Source: Bog-756 sp963704615
Lineage (GTDB): Bacteria > Actinomycetota > Acidimicrobiia > Acidimicrobiales > RAAP-2
Length of the DNA stretch: 64,000 nt
Assembly: GCA_963704615.1 (NCBI GenBank)
Contig: OY969923.1
Coordinates: 186,001-250,000 of the forward strand
Direction of reading: 5' to 3'
Under the pieces are notes generated by a model. That model was given only the letters and a program-made list of their open reading frames with translations. It was not told where the DNA came from and searched no databases. This document shows, piece by piece, positions 34,224 to 42,625 of the stretch (the first letter of the stretch is position 1; every line of letters starts with the position of its first letter). The position numbers and the translations under genes were made by a program.

Positions 34224-35669
34224 TCACGAGCCGCTCTTGATGCGGACGATGAGATCGGTCACCTGGTTGTAGATCTGGTGCCGCTCCTTCATCAGGGTGG
34301 CGATCTTCTCGACGGCGTGCATGACCGTCGAGTGGTCCCGTCCGCCGAACTCACGCCCGATGGCCGGGTAGCTGAAGTCGGTCAGTTCCCGGAATACGTA
34401 CATGCTCACCTGGCGGGCGGTGACCAAGGGCCGGCGACGGTTGGGGCCACAGAGCTCCTCGACGGAGAAGCCGAAGGTGTCCGAGGTGGCGTCGAGGATC
34501 ACCTGGGGGGTGATTCGTCTCGGTTGATCGGCGGAGACGATGTCCGAGAGCACCTGCTCGGCCAGCTCACGGCTCAGCGGTTGGCGGTTGAGGCTGGCGA
34601 AGGCGGTCACCCGGATGAGGGCGCCCTCGAGCTCGCGGATGTTGTCCTTCACGTGGGTGGCGATGAATTCGAGCACGTCATCGGGGACATCGACGTGCTC
34701 GTGCTCGGCCTTGGTTTGCAGGATGGCCAACCGGGTTTCGAGCTCGGGCGGCTGGACCTCGGTGATGAGCCCCGAGAGGAACCGGCTGCGCAGCCTGTCT
34801 TCGAGGGTGGCGATCGATTTGGGCGGCCGGTCGGAGGTGAGGACGATTTGTTTGGACGCTCCATACAAGGAGTTGAAGGTGTGGAAGAACTCCTCTTGGA
34901 GTGACTCCTTACGCTCCATGAACTGGACGTCATCGATGAGGAGCACGTCACATTCGCGGTAGCGGCGCTTGAAGGCCGTGGTGGTGTTGGTACGGATGGC
35001 GTCGACGAACTCGTTCATGTAGGTCTCGGTGGTCACGTAGCGGACGTGGCGCCCGTTGAAGTTCTCGAGCACGTAGTTGCCGATGGCGTGCAGGAGGTGT
35101 GTCTTGCCCAACCCGGCGTCCCCGTAGATGAACAACGGGTTGTAGGAGCGGGCCGGCGACTCAGCCACCGACTGGGCGGCGGCGTGGGCGAACCGGTTGG
35201 ACGAGGCGATGACAAAGGTGTCGAACGTATAGCGGGGATCGAGCACGGGCGACTCGATGGGTCCAGCCTGGGTCCTCCCTCCCTGGGTGCTCCCGGCCGG
35301 GCTGGTGGACCTGTCCTGCCAGCTGGAAGTGCCCGCCGACGAATTGGCCGATGAACGTGAGCCGGCCTCGGGATGATCGGTGTCGACCAGGGCCAGGTTG
35401 TCCTCACCGGGCTCATAGATCGGGGCGACCACTTCGAGGTGGACGATCAGGTCCCGCCCCACGGTTCCGGTCACTGTGTCCTGGATGAGTCCGAGAAACC
35501 GGGATTCGACCCGGTCCCGGATCAGGGTGTTGGGGACACCGAGTACTATTTCACTGTCTTTGATGGATAATGGTGTAATTCCGGACAAATAGGCCTGCCA
35601 AATGGCATCCGACACCTGCTCACGCAGAGCCTCCGAACACGATTTCCACAGGCCTTCGGTCTCGTTCAC
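34224..35669 (-). CDS. dnaA: Chromosomal replication initiator DnaA
   Basis: Initiator AAA+ ATPase of 481 residues. Domain I is at about 1-85 (LWKSCSEALREQVSDAIWQA), and a Ser/Gly/Pro-rich domain II linker covers about 90-150. Domain III has Walker A GDAGLGKT (183-190), Walker B LLIDDVQF and the sensor RLRSRFLSGL. Domain IV ends with the DNA-binding signature GGRDHSTVMHAVEKI. The frame stays open upstream, but GTG 35669 has GGAGG six bases before it and starts domain I correctly. DnaA-box-like sites 30-60 bases upstream suggest autoregulation. Confidence 0.97.
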   Translation of the reverse strand: MNETEGLWKSCSEALREQVSDAIWQAYLSGITPLSIKDSEIVLGVPNTLIRDRVESRFLGLIQDTVTGTVGRDLIVHLEVVAPIYEPGEDNLALVDTDHPEAGSRSSANSSAGTSSWQDRSTSPAGSTQGGRTQAGPIESPVLDPRYTFDTFVIASSNRFAHAAAQSVAESPARSYNPLFIYGDAGLGKTHLLHAIGNYVLENFNGRHVRYVTTETYMNEFVDAIRTNTTTAFKRRYRECDVLLIDDVQFMERKESLQEEFFHTFNSLYGASKQIVLTSDRPPKSIATLEDRLRSRFLSGLITEVQPPELETRLAILQTKAEHEHVDVPDDVLEFIATHVKDNIRELEGALIRVTAFASLNRQPLSRELAEQVLSDIVSADQPRRITPQVILDATSDTFGFSVEELCGPNRRRPLVTARQVSMYVFRELTDFSYPAIGREFGGRDHSTVMHAVEKIATLMKERHQIYNQVTDLIVRIKSGS

Positions 35670-36027
35670 GTGGGCCTCCGCCCTTGTACAACTGGTTTGA
35701 TCCACATGGCTATCCACAGCTGTGGACGAGCACCGATCCGCGGGCGCACCACCGGATGAGCCGGAAGTCGGGCGCTGCTGCGATTGGTTACCCTGCGTGA
35801 TTGGTCGTGGCACGAGGTGAGGCGGGCCCGACGTTCCGTACCTCACGGATCCTCTTGCTGTGATCCGCACGGTACACCGTGCCCAACCGGTGCGCCTCTC
35901 GTTCCTCGACTAGAGCAGGGCCGGGTTTGCGCCTAGCATGTGAGGGAATGCCTTGGCCCCCGTGACCGGGTCCCTGTCCCACCCGAGACGGGAATCGACG
36001 GTCGGGGGCGAGGAAGAAAGTGGATGA
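35670..36027. promoter_or_regulatory. dnaA/rpmH divergent regulatory region with DnaA boxes
   Basis: A 358-bp spacer between divergent dnaA and rpmH. Three DnaA-box-like sites sit within 32 bases: TGATCCACA 35698-35706, CTATCCACA 35710-35718 and TGTGGACGA 35721-35729. The last two are head to head and form the perfect palindrome TCCACAGCTGTGGA (35713-35726). Farther on are a 7-bp inverted repeat GCACGGT/ACCGTGC (35867-35882) and a -10-like TAGCAT (35934-35939), which could serve rpmH. No protein gene is evident. Confidence 0.65.
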
Positions 36028-36162
36028 ATGAAACGCACCTACCAACCGAACGTACGCAAACGAGCAAAGACCCACGGATTCCGCAAGCGGATGTCGACCA
36101 AGGCGGGACGCGCGGTGATCCGCTCGCGCCGGGCGAAAGGACGCCATCGGCTGTCCGTGTGA
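36028..36162 (+). CDS. rpmH: 50S ribosomal protein L34
   Basis: A 44-residue basic ribosomal protein, small enough to be missed by length cut-offs. It reads MKRTYQPNVRKRAKTHGFRK and then RMSTKAGRAVIRSRRAKGRH, which is an essentially canonical L34. ATG 36028 has AGGAAGAAAG upstream. The stop overlaps the rnpA GTG by four bases, so RNase P protein is translationally coupled to L34, the usual arrangement. Confidence 0.98.
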   Translation: MKRTYQPNVRKRAKTHGFRKRMSTKAGRAVIRSRRAKGRHRLSV

Positions 36163-36572
36163 CCGACGGACGCCCACCGGCCTGCCGTGGCGCGGGCGTC
36201 GGGACGATCCGGGCGCGCCGGTCCTTCGAGGCGGTGCGGAACGGCGCTTCACGTGGGCGATCCGGCCCGCTGTCGGTGAGCTATCTGGAACAACCTTCCT
36301 GGTCGAGGCCGCAAGTGGCCTATGCCATCGGCCGCCAGGTAGGAAGTGCTGTGGTGAGGAATCGATTGAGGCGCCGGTTGCGGGCCATCGTGGCCGGACA
36401 GGCGCCATCCCTGCCGGTCGGGGCCTATGTCATACGTGCGGGGCCCGATGGGACCCTGCTGAGATTCGATGAACTGAAGGTTGCCATGAGTCAAGCACTG
36501 GAAAGGGCCACCCGGGGTCGATCCGGACGGTACCCGTCGGGGGACGGCCGCGCCCGCAAGGAAGCCCCGTGA
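36159..36572 (+). CDS. rnpA: Ribonuclease P protein component
   Basis: Protein subunit of RNase P, which with the RNA subunit trims tRNA 5' leaders; 137 residues. The conserved RNR motif is seen in VGSAVVRNRLRRRLRAIV, preceded by the VSYLEQPSWSRPQVAYAIGR strands. The N-terminal 15 residues are variable, as usual. The GTG start overlaps the rpmH stop, and its own stop overlaps the yidD start (GTGA). Confidence 0.95.
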   Translation: MTDGRPPACRGAGVGTIRARRSFEAVRNGASRGRSGPLSVSYLEQPSWSRPQVAYAIGRQVGSAVVRNRLRRRLRAIVAGQAPSLPVGAYVIRAGPDGTLLRFDELKVAMSQALERATRGRSGRYPSGDGRARKEAP

Positions 36573-36904
36573 GCGCCTCAGCCGTCCTGACAGACTCGGA
36601 GCGACCGGCGGTTGACGACCGACCACCTACAGTCGACGGCCCGGCGGAGGCCGGACACAGAGGCGGCCCGGTGGCCCGGTCGGTGACGGCGGCCATCCAC
36701 GCCTATCAGATGGCCCGATCGGGACGACCGAGCGGTTGCCGCTACCTCCCCAGCTGTTCCCAGTACGCGGTCGAGGCCATCGAGCGGTTCGGGACCCGGC
36801 GTGGCGGATGGCTGGCGGTCAAGAGGCTGGCCCGGTGCAGGCCCTGGGGCGGTCACGGCGTCGATCCCGTACCCGAGCGGAGGGCCCCATGCTCGCATCG
36901 CTGA
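36569..36904 (+). CDS. yidD: Membrane protein insertion efficiency factor YidD
   Basis: A 111-residue member of the YidD family, which assists YidC-dependent insertion at the inner membrane. The diagnostic block YQMARSGRPSGCRYLPSCSQ is present with the conserved cysteines, followed by YAVEAIERFG, then WLAVKRLARCRPWGGHGVDP. The N-terminal 35 residues are a variable polar extension. It overlaps rnpA by four bases and yidC by 16. Confidence 0.94.
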   Translation: MSASAVLTDSERPAVDDRPPTVDGPAEAGHRGGPVARSVTAAIHAYQMARSGRPSGCRYLPSCSQYAVEAIERFGTRRGGWLAVKRLARCRPWGGHGVDPVPERRAPCSHR

Positions 36905-38232
36905 CCACGCCGATCGGCAAGATCTTCCAGCCCTTGCTGGATTTCGTGGGCTCGGTCCTGGCTTTTTTCTTCTCGATCGTCCCCAACTACCCGATCGACG
37001 TGGCCCTGCTCACCATCGTCATCATGGCCGCGCTGACGCCGCTCACCGTCAAGAGCACCAAGAACATGGCGGCCATGCAGGCGCTCGGGCCCGAGATGAA
37101 GAAGCTGCAGCAGAAGTACAAGGGCGCCGAAAACCGCGCCCAGATGAACGAAGAAATGATGAAGCTCTACAAAGAGCACAATGTAAACCCCGCTTCGGGC
37201 TGCCTTCCCATGTTGTTGCAGATGCCAGCTTTCTTTGTTCTCTACAGCGTTATTCGGGGGATCACCAACACCGTCACCAAAACGATTCCGGCCCACACCA
37301 CCCCGGCCGGACTCAAGGTCTCGGCGCAGACCGTCGTCACGGCCATTCCCCGGTACATCCCCGATCCGTCGAAAATGCGGACAGACATCGTCGCTGCTCA
37401 CGGTCAACTTAATTCGTTCGGGATCAACTTCGCCGAGAAGCTCCTGTCCCACCACAGCAGCATCTGGATCGCCATCCCCTACTTGTTGTTGGTGGCGGCG
37501 GCGGTGGCGCTGCAGTACCTGCAGATGGCTCGTCTCAATGCCCGAAATCCGCAAGCAGCACAGGCGAATCCTCAGGCAGCGATGCTTCAGAAATACATGC
37601 CACTTATCTTTGGATTCATTTACCTCAACGTGGCCGCTATTCTGAATGTCTATTTCATCGTTTCGAGTGCGATTCGCATCCTGACGCAAGAGATCCTCTT
37701 CCGGAAGGGCCTGGTGGCTGGGCCGCCCGCGGCCGGCTCGGGGCCGGTGAAGAAGGGCCCGCCGATCGATCGGTCCGAAAAGGCGCTGCCCAAGCCCAAG
37801 GCCGGCACCGGCACGGGAGCTGGGAAGACCAGATCTGGCAGCACCGGCACCGGCAACGGCACCGGTGGGGGGGCGAAGGCTCCGGCCAGGAAGGCTCCGG
37901 CCGGAAAGAGTGGAAGCAACGGCCAGGCAACCACGGGCACCGGGGCCAGGGGTCCGACCAAAGCAGCGGGGCCGAAGAAGCCCAGTGGCATCGCGGGAGG
38001 TTCGTCCAACGGGACCAATGGACAGAAGCCGGCAGCCGGTGGCAACGGAAGCGGGGCCTCCCGAACATCCGGACAAGGTGCAGGTCGGGGTTCAGGGAGC
38101 ACCAGCCCGAAGAACACGAGAGCCAATGGATCCAACGGGCCATCCCCGGACACCGGCGACACCGCCGACAGCGATGGCCCACCCAAGGAGCACCCCCGGT
38201 CCAAAGCCAAGCGTGCGCGAAAGGCTCGGTAG
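36889..38232 (+). CDS. yidC: Membrane protein insertase YidC/Oxa1
   Basis: Oxa1-family insertase, Gram-positive form without the large periplasmic domain; 447 residues. The 60KD_IMP core covers about 15-270 with PIDVALLTIVIMAALTPLTV, the MKKLQQKYK coiled hairpin and VNPASGCLPMLLQMPAFFVL. From about 285 the last 165 residues are low complexity, rich in Gly, Ser, Thr, Lys and Ala and ending in KAKRARKAR, far longer than usual. A basic tail at this end commonly contacts the ribosome. ATG 36889 has GGAGGG five bases upstream. Confidence 0.95.
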   Translation: MLASLTTPIGKIFQPLLDFVGSVLAFFFSIVPNYPIDVALLTIVIMAALTPLTVKSTKNMAAMQALGPEMKKLQQKYKGAENRAQMNEEMMKLYKEHNVNPASGCLPMLLQMPAFFVLYSVIRGITNTVTKTIPAHTTPAGLKVSAQTVVTAIPRYIPDPSKMRTDIVAAHGQLNSFGINFAEKLLSHHSSIWIAIPYLLLVAAAVALQYLQMARLNARNPQAAQANPQAAMLQKYMPLIFGFIYLNVAAILNVYFIVSSAIRILTQEILFRKGLVAGPPAAGSGPVKKGPPIDRSEKALPKPKAGTGTGAGKTRSGSTGTGNGTGGGAKAPARKAPAGKSGSNGQATTGTGARGPTKAAGPKKPSGIAGGSSNGTNGQKPAAGGNGSGASRTSGQGAGRGSGSTSPKNTRANGSNGPSPDTGDTADSDGPPKEHPRSKAKRARKAR

Positions 38233-38235
38233 CAA

Positions 38236-39226
38236 GTGGAGTGGGTGGAAGCCAGCGGGAAGTCGCTCCCCGAGGCCAAAGAGATCGTCCTCGATCTGCT
38301 CGGAGTGGCCGAAGACGACGCTGAAATTCGTGGTCCTGAGCGAGCCCAAGGCGGGCCTGTTCGGCCGGCTCCGAGGCGAGGCCCGGGTGCAGGCCCGGGT
38401 CCGACCTGTGGCTCCCCCTCCCAAACGGGGCCGTCGCCCGAGGTCGGATAAGCGAAGCGACAGCGGACGCTCGCGCTCGGGTGGAGGTTCCGCAAAGGGT
38501 GGCGGCAGCGGAACGGGCCGCGGCCAGAGGGCCAACGGATCGCCCCGCCAGTCCAAGGGCGGTGCCGCGGGGGCCGTCGCCGACGTCGAGGGCACCTCGG
38601 CAGTCAGCTCCAATGGCACGGGATCGGGTTCGTCGGGCGGGTCGAGCCGCCGGCGCCGGGGGTCTTCGGGGACCGGGAGCGGAGGGGACGGGCAGCGGTC
38701 GAATGAACAGGACGGTTCCGGTCGGAAGTCCGGGGAGAGCGAGGTCAGCATGGAAGAGTCACTTACACTCGAGCAGCAGGGCGAGGCGGCGACGGAGTTC
38801 GTGGCCGGTCTGGTGCGCGAGTTCGGTCTCGATGCCGAAGTGTCCTTCACCGAGGTCGACGAGGACACCGTCCAGGTCGCGGCCACCGGCGATGATCTTG
38901 GACTCCTGGTCGGGTCTCGCGGCGCGACCCTCGCCGCCGTGCAGGATCTGACCCGAACCTTCGTGCAGCGCCAATCGGAGAATCGCACTGACCGGATCCT
39001 GGTCGATGTGGCCGGCTACCGCGAGAAGCGGGTCGCAGCACTCCGACGCTTCACCCAGGGGCTTGTCGACGAGGTGAAGGCCTCCGGTGAGGAGCGGGCC
39101 CTCGAGCCCATGTCCCCCGCCGACCGCAAAGTCGTGCACGACACCGTCAACGAGATCGAAGGGGTCGAGACCCGCTCCGACGGTGTGGAGCCGACCAGGT
39201 ACGTGGTGATCCAACCGACGGAATGA
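38236..39226 (+). CDS. jag: KhpB/Jag RNA-binding protein, reading frame broken once
   Basis: Jag (KhpB) has a Jag-N domain, a KH domain and an R3H domain. GTG 38236 reads the first half of Jag-N (MEWVEASGKSLPEAKEIVLD, LLGVAEDDAEI). The rest (VVLSEPKAGLFGRLRG) lies one frame over. Removing one base at about 38329 (the C after GAAATT) joins them into a normal Jag-N. A long Ser/Gly/Arg linker follows, then KH (VAATGDDLGLLVGSRGATLA) and R3H (YREKRVAALRRFTQGLVDEV). An internal ATG at 38750 with GAGG upstream could make a KH-R3H-only protein of 158 residues. The break may be a sequence error or real. Confidence 0.85.
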
Positions 39227-39308
39227 TGGCCGCGTTGGCCGTCACCTGTGGCCGACGGCCCACCCGTCGTCGACCCCGCCGTCTCGTCGGGCTGTCGGCC
39301 CGGTCGCT

Positions 39309-39989
39309 GTGATTCCCGCCGGAGGCTCCCCCCCGACAGTCCCCGAGCTCAGAAGCCGGGTGCTGCCTTGGGTCGAGCAGGTCCTGTTCCGGGCCGGGGA
39401 ACTCGGGTTCCTGGGGGCAATGCCGGTGGACGAGCAGATCGACCACGCCCTGGGATTCGCCTTTGCCGCCGAATTAGCCCTCGGCGGTCCACCACGTGCG
39501 GTCCTCGACCTGGGGACCGGTGGGGGTGTTCCCGGATTGGTGCTGGTTTCGTGCTGGCCCCAAGCTCACGTCGTGTTGTTGGACGCCAGCCAGCGGCGTA
39601 CCGAGTTCCTGCGGTCCGAGACTGATCGCTGGGTGAACTCCGAGGCGATCGAGGTCATGAGGGGACGGGCCGAGGAGGTCGGAAGGGAGGCACGTCTCCG
39701 GGAGCGGTTCGACCTGGTGACGGCCCGCTCGTTCGGTAGCCCCGGGGTGACCGGCGAATGTGGTGCCCCCTTTGTGGCCAGGGGCGGTGTGTTGGTGGTC
39801 TCGGAGCCGCCGGGCCCCCCGGGAGCTGGGCGGTGGCCAGTCGAGGGTTTAACCAAGGTCGGACTCGAGGTCGGTGAGCAACAGCGATTCGACCAGCGGT
39901 TCGGGTATCAGGTCCTGGTCAAAGCGGAGGGGACAAGCGATCGTTACCCAAGGCGGGTGGGCCAGCCCGCCAAACGCCCCCTGTTCTGA
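39309..39989 (+). CDS. rsmG: 16S rRNA (guanine527-N7)-methyltransferase RsmG
   Basis: SAM-dependent methyltransferase (GidB) of 226 residues that modifies G527 of 16S rRNA; its loss in many bacteria gives low-level streptomycin resistance. The SAM motif is VLDLGTGGGVPGLVL (66-80), followed by VVLLDASQRRTEFLR and DLVTARSFGSP. GTG 39309 is the start used; its ribosome binding site is weak. It sits between jag and the parAB genes, as in other actinobacteria. Confidence 0.93.
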   Translation: MIPAGGSPPTVPELRSRVLPWVEQVLFRAGELGFLGAMPVDEQIDHALGFAFAAELALGGPPRAVLDLGTGGGVPGLVLVSCWPQAHVVLLDASQRRTEFLRSETDRWVNSEAIEVMRGRAEEVGREARLRERFDLVTARSFGSPGVTGECGAPFVARGGVLVVSEPPGPPGAGRWPVEGLTKVGLEVGEQQRFDQRFGYQVLVKAEGTSDRYPRRVGQPAKRPLF

Positions 39990-40028
39990 GATCGGTTGGA
40001 CAAGTCCCGCGGGCGGGGGGTGGGCACA

Positions 40029-40044
40029 TGTTCCACGTGGAACG
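40029..40044. promoter_or_regulatory. parS-like centromere site, variant
   Basis: TGTTCCACGTGGAACG is a near-palindrome that differs at three positions from the universal parS TGTTTCACGTGAAACA. It lies 190 bases before parA. Its perfect core GTTCCACGTGGAAC suggests a ParB-family binding site. Confidence 0.6.
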
Positions 40045-40122
40045 ACCCGTTCCGGTTGGGCCCACGGCGCCCGGACCACCGAGGGGGTCGCCGTCGTCTT
40101 CGGTCAAAGCGCCTGAAGCTGC

Positions 40123-40138
40123 TGTTCCACGTGAAACA
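40123..40138. promoter_or_regulatory. parS centromere site
   Basis: TGTTCCACGTGAAACA matches the consensus TGTTTCACGTGAAACA at 15 of 16 positions. It lies 80 bases upstream of parA, in the position where ParB-bound parS sites cluster near many origins. Confidence 0.85.
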
Positions 40139-40218
40139 TTTCGGGCGAAAGGCTTGACCTGGTTGTCGGCTCAGGAGAGTATGAAGGCCTTGAGTTCTAC
40201 CCGTTCAAAGAGACGATA

Positions 40219-41520
40219 ATGCGCGGCCGTCGTCGTCGGAATAGGCATTCATCCCTGGACGAACAGCGCCCCGGCTCCGAATCAGACACCACGTCGATGG
40301 GTGGTGGTGCCGTCAAACTGGTGGAGAACCCGCCATCGGACGAGCCCGGAATCAGCACGGGGCCGGCAATCTCTCCGCCCGTCACCGCCGAAGAGCGCCC
40401 TCTGGCCACCGAGGAGCGCTCCCTGGCCGCAGGGCAGACGGCGGAAGCCATCACCCAGATCATCAGCCAGACCGGCGCCAACGCCCCCACCGCCGCCAAC
40501 GCCCCATCCCCCGTCTCCGATGAAGTGGGAGCTCCCGAACAACCCGCTGACAACCGGACGGGGCCTGTGGAGCCGCTTCTCGACCGTGACGGCCCGGACT
40601 TGCAGGCGAGCGTGGTCGAAGCTCCCGTGCAAGCTTCTGCCGATCCGGCTCCGGTGGTCGAGGACACTCTCCACGACGGTCAACCGGCCGGCGAAGCGCA
40701 ACCCGGTGAGTTCGTGGCCGTGGACGATGGCGTCCAGGCGGCATCGGGCAATCCCCTGCCGCGGGTCATGGCCGTGGCCAATCAAAAAGGCGGCGTGGGC
40801 AAGACCACCACGTCGGTGAACCTGGGCGCAGCTCTGGCTGAGCTCGGATTCCGGGTGCTGGTCATCGACCTCGATCCCCAGGGCAACGCCACCACTGGTT
40901 TGGGCATCGACGCCCGGAACTTCGAGCTGTCGATGTACGACGTCCTGATGCGGGACGCCTCCCTCGAGGACTGCGTCGAGCCCACCAGCATGAAGAACCT
41001 GTTCGTGGCCCCCGCCACCATCGCGCTGGCCGGAGCGGAGATCGAACTGGTGCCGGCCTTCAGTCGGGAGTTGAAGCTGAAGCGATCGATCGAGCCGATC
41101 CTCGATGACTTCGACTATGTCCTCATCGATTGCCCGCCGTCGCTTGGGCTGATCACGGTCAACGCCCTGGCCGCCGCGGACGAGGTTCTGGTACCCATCC
41201 AGTGCGAGTATTACGCGCTGGAGGGCCTGAGTCAGCTCATGCGCAACGTCCACCTGGTGGCGTCGAACCTCAACCCGAAACTGGACATCTCCACCATCGT
41301 GCTGACCATGTACGACGCCCGGACCAAGTTGGCCGATCAGGTGGCCCAGGAAGTTCGCAAGCACTTCGGGGCCAAGGTGTGCCGCAACGTGATACCGCGA
41401 ACGGTGCGGTTGTCCGAGGCGCCTTCCTTCGGCCAGCCCATCACCACATTCGATCCCGCCTCCCGCGGGGCCATCGCCTACCGGGAACTAGCCAAGGAGG
41501 TCAGCGGTGGCACGTCGTAG
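40219..41520 (+). CDS. parA: Chromosome-partitioning ATPase ParA, long N-terminal extension
   Basis: Walker-type partition ATPase that moves ParB-bound origins along the nucleoid; 433 residues against the usual 260-300. Residues 1-180 are an extra Pro/Ala/Glu-rich, apparently disordered segment starting MRGRRRRNRHSSLDE. The ParA core then follows: deviant Walker A KGGVGKTT (190-197), VLVIDLDPQGNATTGLG, YVLIDCPPSLGLITVNALAA and VRLSEAPSFGQPI. ATG 40219 is the first start after the parS sites. A shorter product from an internal start cannot be excluded. It overlaps parB by 14 bases. Confidence 0.94.
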   Translation: MRGRRRRNRHSSLDEQRPGSESDTTSMGGGAVKLVENPPSDEPGISTGPAISPPVTAEERPLATEERSLAAGQTAEAITQIISQTGANAPTAANAPSPVSDEVGAPEQPADNRTGPVEPLLDRDGPDLQASVVEAPVQASADPAPVVEDTLHDGQPAGEAQPGEFVAVDDGVQAASGNPLPRVMAVANQKGGVGKTTTSVNLGAALAELGFRVLVIDLDPQGNATTGLGIDARNFELSMYDVLMRDASLEDCVEPTSMKNLFVAPATIALAGAEIELVPAFSRELKLKRSIEPILDDFDYVLIDCPPSLGLITVNALAAADEVLVPIQCEYYALEGLSQLMRNVHLVASNLNPKLDISTIVLTMYDARTKLADQVAQEVRKHFGAKVCRNVIPRTVRLSEAPSFGQPITTFDPASRGAIAYRELAKEVSGGTS

Positions 41521-42448
41521 CGGTCTCGGCAAGGGACTGAGCGCCCTCATCCCTACCGAGGTCTCGGGTGATCAGTCGTCGGTCCTGCGCGATGTTCCCA
41601 TCGGGAGCATCAAGCCCAATCCCCGGCAACCTCGAGTCAACTTCGACGAGGACACCATGTCCTCGTTGGCCGCCTCGATCAAAGAGCTGGGGGTTCTCCA
41701 ACCGGTCCTGGTCCGGCAGATCGGTGGTGCCGCGGCCGACGAGTTCGAGCTCATCGCCGGTGAGAGGCGATGGAGGGCGGCCCGCCGTGCCGGCCTCCAC
41801 ACGATCCCTGTCCTTGTGCAGACGTCGGACGAATCTCGGAGTCTCGAACAGGCCCTGGTCGAGAACTTGCATCGTCAAGATCTCAACGTGCTCGAGGAGG
41901 CGGCCGCCTACCAACAACTGATCGAGGAGTTCGGATATACCCACGACCAGGTGGCCACCCGGGTCGGGAGGAGTCGGACCTCGGTGACCAACATCCTGCG
42001 CCTCCTCCAGCTCCCTTCGGGCGTGCAGCGCCTGCTGGCCGAGGGTCAGATCACCCCCGGCCACGCTCGCGCCCTGTTGGGCACCCCGGACCGCGGTTAC
42101 CAGGAGCTTCTGGCCAAGTCGATCGTCGCTGACAGCCTCACCGTGCGGGCCGTTGAGGACATGGTCCGCGAGCACTCCGAGCTGGCCGGCGCCGGCGCCG
42201 ACAACCCGGTCGTTCCCATCGTCAGGCCTGAGGGTTCCCCCACCTCCCAGCCGGCGGGCGGTCAGACTCGGCTCCCACCACCGGGGATCCTCGAGCTCGA
42301 GGAACTGCTGTCCGGACATCTCAACACGAGGGTAAAGGTCGACCTCACGTCGAAGCGCGGCAAGGTGGTCGTAGAGTTCGCCACCCTCGAGGACCTCGAG
42401 CGTATCTACAAGTTGATGGTGGGCAGCGGACAACCCTCCACAGTCTGA
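41507..42448 (+). CDS. parB: ParB/Spo0J chromosome-partitioning protein
   Basis: CTPase and DNA-binding clamp that loads at parS; 313 residues. It starts MARRSGLGKGLSALIPTEVS, the common ParB opening. The CTP-binding N-domain has NPRQPRVNFDEDTMSSLAAS, GVLQPVLVRQ and GERRWRAARRAG. The HTH (about 135-170) includes YTHDQVATRVGRSRTSVTN. The C-terminal dimerisation domain ends in VVVEFATLEDLERIYKLM. GTG 41507 has AGGAGGT six bases upstream and lies within the end of parA, so the two are coupled. Confidence 0.96.
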   Translation: MARRSGLGKGLSALIPTEVSGDQSSVLRDVPIGSIKPNPRQPRVNFDEDTMSSLAASIKELGVLQPVLVRQIGGAAADEFELIAGERRWRAARRAGLHTIPVLVQTSDESRSLEQALVENLHRQDLNVLEEAAAYQQLIEEFGYTHDQVATRVGRSRTSVTNILRLLQLPSGVQRLLAEGQITPGHARALLGTPDRGYQELLAKSIVADSLTVRAVEDMVREHSELAGAGADNPVVPIVRPEGSPTSQPAGGQTRLPPPGILELEELLSGHLNTRVKVDLTSKRGKVVVEFATLEDLERIYKLMVGSGQPSTV

Positions 42449-42625
42449 GCCGTAACCACTCTCCGTGGTCCCAACCGTACCTCTGCTGAGTTCAAGCGTG
42501 ATTCAGCCACTAATAGTGGTAAAATGCCCCTAAAGGGGTGGTAGAGCGTTATCCACAAGCTGTGCATGAGGTGTGGATTAATTGAGCCCGACGACTCGGA
42601 ATGGGACGGTCGAGGATGGGGCGCT
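42449..42625. promoter_or_regulatory. parB/cwlM spacer with hairpins and DnaA boxes
   Basis: Convergent spacer of 177 bp, AT-rich relative to its flanks. It holds two short palindromes, CCACT-AAT-AGTGG (42507-42519) and CCCC-TAAA-GGGG (42527-42538), plausible terminators. A perfect DnaA box TTATCCACA follows at 42549-42557, and an inverted near-match TGTGGATTA at 42572-42580. The presence of an exact DnaA box in a terminator region is unexpected. Confidence 0.6.

Noticed and set aside
38236..38451. A stand-alone 71-residue protein after yidC
   Set aside because: Its first 31 residues are the start of Jag-N; the rest is out-of-frame sequence.
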